Assembly: GCA_000727475.1 (NCBI GenBank)
Contig: KL647290.1
Coordinates: forward strand, 3,074,511-3,138,510
DNA: 64,000 nucleotides
Direction of reading: 5' to 3'
Source: Sarcocystis neurona
Taxonomy: Eukaryota > Apicomplexa > Conoidasida > Eucoccidiorida > Sarcocystidae
Positions 60,701 through 64,000 of this stretch are shown in pieces. A program made the translations under genes and the position numbers. The notes beneath the pieces are model-generated. The model did not search any database, was not told the origin of the DNA, and worked only from the letters and a program-made list of their open reading frames with translations. Numbering within the stretch: the first letter of the stretch is position 1; each line of letters opens with the position of its first letter.

Positions 60701-63636
60701 AAAGTGGAGTGTACAAGTGCAGGACAACCTGAGGATGAGAGCACGTAAGGACAGCAGAGAGGGACTGAAGAAGTGCGCGCGGGGAAGTGAAAGCAGGAAG
60801 GAGAAGCACAAGACGATAACGAAGAAGGAAAATACGAGCAGACATGAAGAAGGGACGAAGGAACCGGAGCCGGAAGAGAACGACAGCGAACAAAAACAAC
60901 GACTGAAAAAACAGACAGGCGAGAGGGGGGACGCAGACAGCACCGGTAGGAAGGAGTGTCGCAGAAGGGAGAACAGGACACATCGAAGAAAACAGCACAG
61001 AAAGGTGGGAACGGTGAAGAAGAAGGAGAGTCAAGACTGCTGAAAATATAAAAATAGAAGTCCAAAAAATATCGGCAACCGCAGTTCCCTGAAAACGTGC
61101 AGCATGTCCCCACATATAGAAATACAGCCAAAGACCATTCGTGTGTCTGTGCGTGTGCGTCTCTCGGCGGATACGTACGTCCGAATATATGCTCACCTAC
61201 TGTATACATTAAGACAACCGCAAGTATAATGCAGTTCCCCCAGTTCTCCACTGTTATGCAGCTACTCACACATGTACATGTACACATGTGGATGTTCCGC
61301 CGTATATACCCGCGCGTATACATATATATATATATATATATACATGTACACATGTGTGTCTTGTATATATTTCCTTTCTCGCTGTGACATTCCACTCGCT
61401 TTGTTAATAGGCGTTGCTTCTTCGCGGACGAAACTATCTCTACATACGTACTCGAATATACACATATGAAGTAACAGTGTGTACATACATACACGTACAT
61501 GCGGACGCACACATATACTGCAGATATATATATATATATATGTGTAATCATATACACATGCACGTATCGAGCCACTCATACAGACATCCGCGTTCTGTGT
61601 GTGTACGGATGTGTATAGCTAAGAAGGCACGTGCACGTATATATTTGAATGTGTGTATGTGTGTGTGTGTGTGCGCGTGTGTATGTACATATCCATATAT
61701 ATATCTATATGTATATGTGTATATATATATGTATACTTACATAAATTATTTATGCACGTGTACACAGTTGTAAGTGTATATATATATGTAGAAATAGAGA
61801 GAGAGACATGCATCGGCACTGCAAAAATCGTGTCCTCCCTGGTGGAGAGTCAGGCTGCTTCGCGCCTTCCTCTCCCTATCTACTATTGTACCATATTCTC
61901 ACCGGTTCAGTCCTTGGCCAGTATCTCGGAGCCTGTACATATTTCCACTCTGTAGCATATCTGCTTCTGCCATTTGCCACAGCACGAACATCTCGCCGCA
62001 CACTTCTCTCCACAGCGTTAGCGACTGCAGCACGAAGACGAACTGCCGGCTGCAGGACAACAGAAAACCGACGCAGCAGCCGCGCACGTTGAAGAAGCCG
62101 CAGCAGCAGCATCCGCGAGAAGCCGCACCAGCGAGACGACGCAGCAATGCGAAATATCGCAACCAGAAGCAGCGCCGGCGGCAAGAAGTAGCAGCAGCAA
62201 CACACAAAACCACGCGCGTTGCAATACTCTAAGCATCTGCACGAAGAGGCAGAAGGCAGCAGCACGACGAGGAGGATGCAGAGGCAGCAAGACGCAGAGG
62301 CAAGGAAATCCTGAAACGACGAGGCAGACGACGAGGAGTGTGACGAAGAAGAATAGTAGAAAGAAAAAGACGAAGAAGCAGAAGCAGCTGCGGGCAGTCG
62401 CAGCCGCGTCGCAGCAAGATAGGGCAGCGACAGCAGCAGAGCACGGGCAACAGCAGTCACGGAACATCGAAGAGAGCGCGGGGGAAGAGGACTGCGAACC
62501 AAAGAAAAGACGCGCACACTCTGTACACCTCATCTGCTGCGACGTCGACTGGCACTGCAGACTGCGGAGAACACTGAAATATACGCACAATCCACCCCTG
62601 ATGGTAACCCGGGTCTCCACAGAGTTTGCAGCCACAGACTGCACTGATCATACGTAGCTCCTTATTTCAGCTACACTTCTTATCCGGCGAATACTACGGC
62701 ACACACACGGAGGGCCAACGTTCTGTATGCCGAGGAACAAACGGTTCCATGTATCTGTGTACATCTATTGAGCTGACGCATACACAAGAAACGTGTGGAC
62801 AAGTGTCTGGACTGTCGCGCGGAACGTTTCCCACCTTTCTGTACTAACACAGGCACAGACGCATAGATACTCACGCGCGTGACATACATAGTAGACACAG
62901 ACGCAGTCGCTTTCTGCGAAACTTTCCACACGTAGAGACCCTTGTGCAGAAGTGCATGCACGTCACTTACTCGGAAGTTATATAGCGAACTTTATATCGC
63001 TAGACACAAATAAGTACAGAGATATGCACACACTTATGTGCACACGTATCACACACAGTAGAGTCTTTACAAACATATGACATACATACGTACACGGAGA
63101 TACGTACTCACCTGTGTGTACAGAGGTGCGCATTTTGACTCATACATACAGAGAGAGATACGTATACACGCCTACGTGTGGGCTATACTCACACGCGTAT
63201 ATCTCTCTATACGCACGCACGTGTGTGCAAGCTTAGAGACAGGCAGCACAAGGAGCTACATAATACCTGCGCACAGGGGTGAACCACGTATATCGCCAAG
63301 AACTTTACGTGCAAGTGCATGGCTAAACGAATACACCCAAGCAGAGACTTATGAAATGTACGTCCATATCTATGTGGTTGAATCTGCTCAGCTATAAGAA
63401 GTCGTACACTCGAGCAGATATACGCGTCACGCAGGTGCGTACACGTGTTGGCGAGGGCGAGAGAGAGAGCGGACGAGTGGAGGCGAGGAGACACCGGAGA
63501 CGGAAACGACGAGACGGAGGCAGAGTGCAGCACATACCTGTGAGAGTGCGTGAGACGCGCACCTGCGCACCCGGAAGAAATGGCGAGGGAGTACCCTTCC
63601 TCCGGCTCTGCAGGATCGAAGTACTGCCGCAAGAAG
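57750..63636 (-). CDS. DUF2009/UPF0652 family protein, last five exons (5' end off the window)
   Basis: Visible exons on the minus strand, 5' to 3': 63636-63538, 62049-61903, 60514-60364, 59030-58912, 57939-57750. All have GT-AG borders and agreeing phases, giving 234 residues to a TAA. Motifs in order match the DUF2009 (UPF0652) family as I remember it: GARLTHSHSRQFVFVLQSLT across the first junction, MYRLRDTGQGLNRVQ across the second, HLGDHNVPNALMFIDKYTQ, then SCIDGRLTSAWNW and LLTGFQGFDGKF at the C-terminus. The family is conserved across eukaryotes; I know of no established biochemical role, so none is assigned. There are no homopolymer runs in these exons, though the introns hold CTG tracts, TA/CA microsatellites and a long pyrimidine-rich stretch (sense) at about 60560-61040. 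Earlier exons must lie beyond base 64000, since 63637-64000 looks like intron. Confidence 0.88.
58812..58856. repeat. (CA)n microsatellite
   Basis: About 45 bases of CA repeats with occasional TACA units, in the last intron of the DUF2009 gene close to its 5' splice donor at 58911. Confidence 0.9.
60560..61050 (-). repeat. Purine/pyrimidine-biased intron tract
   Basis: The plus strand is strongly purine-rich (GAAGAAG, GGAGAAG, AACGAC units) over about 490 bases; the sense strand of the DUF2009 gene is therefore pyrimidine-rich. It lies just 5' (sense) of the acceptor at 60515. It keeps a 189-codon plus frame and a 325-codon minus frame open without coding value. Confidence 0.6.
61315..61800. 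repeat. Cluster of TA and TG/TATG microsatellites
   Basis: TA runs at about 61319-61342 and 61523-61541, then GTGTGTATG and TATATATG arrays at about 61640-61800, all in the DUF2009 intron between exons 61903-62049 and 60364-60514. Confidence 0.85.
62051..62450 (-). repeat. CTG tract (sense) upstream of a DUF2009 acceptor
   Basis: The plus strand shows CAG/AGCAG repeats; on the gene's sense strand they read CTG/TGCTG. The tract ends next to the acceptor TGTCCTGCAG whose last base is 62050. Translations of it are Cys/Leu-rich and non-coding. Confidence 0.7.
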
Positions 63637-64000
63637 CTGCAAGCAACCAGACCCCATATCAGCACGGCGCAGCAGCAGTGCACGAAATTGCGGCGGCTGC
63701 CGGTGATCCACTGCTTTCACGCCAAGCGCCGCAACCTCGCCACAAACGCAGCAGCAAAGCGTCAACAGCTGCAGTCGCTGCTATTTTTCGCACCACGAGC
63801 ACCAGCACGAAGAGGAGAAGCAGCAGCAGCAGACCCAGCATGCCCCACCAAAAACAGCAGCAGCACGCTGTCGTCGGGCGGTGGCTGGAGTGCAGGAAAC
63901 CGACAACCGTCCTGAGAAAGCAGCAGCAGCAGCACCCTCTGCAACAGTAGCGGCACCCTCCGCAACAGCAGCAGCACCCTTCGCAACAGAAGCAGCACCC
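63637..64000 (-). repeat. CTG tract (sense) in DUF2009 intron at right edge
   Basis: CAG-type repeats on the plus strand read CTG on the sense strand of the DUF2009 gene and lead to the acceptor GCTTGCAG at 63644-63637. No exon can be recognised inside, so the next upstream exon is outside the window. Confidence 0.65.

Noticed and set aside
60598..61575. 325-codon minus-strand open frame rich in Tyr, Val, Ser and Phe
   Set aside because: It is a translation of TA/TG microsatellites and a pyrimidine-rich tract inside a DUF2009 intron bounded by phase-matched exons.
61876..62644. Cys/Leu-rich minus-strand frames of 208-213 codons
   Set aside because: Only 61903-62049 is exon, in one of these frames; the rest is the CTG tract of the upstream intron.
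1..64000. Telomere-type TTTAGGG arrays, CRISPR arrays, retroelement genes
   Set aside because: No heptamer array, no spaced-repeat array and no reverse-transcriptase or integrase motif was seen on either strand. Simple sequence here is di-, tri- and tetranucleotide.
1..64000. tRNA and rRNA genes
   Set aside because: I saw no convincing cloverleaf with A and B boxes and no conserved rRNA blocks, but a reading by eye could miss a tRNA; a tRNAscan run would decide.

Overview
The window looks like nuclear DNA of an apicomplexan coccidian, most likely Eimeria. Trinucleotide CAG/CTG tracts are everywhere, encoding runs of Ala, Gln and Ser in exons and also filling introns. Genes are split into many small exons with GT-AG borders. 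Non-coding DNA is full of degenerate (TA), (CA/TG) and TGTATACGT-type simple sequence. The species cannot be fixed from the sequence alone.

Four genes can be supported. (1) A plus-strand ten-exon gene at 9208-21602 encodes PIG-U, a polytopic subunit of the GPI transamidase. I rebuilt it exon by exon; the reading phases agree across all nine introns, though one exon border is uncertain. (2) An intronless plus-strand gene at 26971-30063 encodes a secreted GDA1/CD39-family nucleoside phosphatase (apyrase/NTPase), without any homopolymer tract. (3) A plus-strand four-exon gene at 42183-54453 encodes a protein of about 2560 residues, low in complexity except for a RING-H2 finger assembled from three exons. 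It is probably an E3 ubiquitin ligase. (4) A minus-strand gene runs from 57750 off the right edge (last five exons, 57750-63636) and encodes a DUF2009/UPF0652 family protein. It converges on the RING gene.

Layout: 1-9 kb is repeat-rich, with possible minus-strand low-complexity exons that I cannot assign. 9-21.6 kb is PIG-U with long repeat-filled introns. About 22-35 kb is repeat-poor and carries the apyrase gene. 36-42 kb is repeat-rich with no firm gene, but may hold the 3' end of a plus-strand gene near 38.8-39.4 kb. 42-54.5 kb is the RING gene, 54.5-57.7 kb is intergenic, and 57.7-64 kb is the DUF2009 gene. This alternation resembles the repeat-poor/repeat-rich segmentation described for Eimeria chromosomes.

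The genes do not form a pathway. The most unusual overall pattern concerns introns. In the intron tracts examined, trinucleotide repeats read CTG on the sense strand, often close to the 3' splice site. Exons carry both CAG and CTG/GCT orientations. This also makes introns hard to tell from low-complexity exons, because CTG tracts stay open in all frames.
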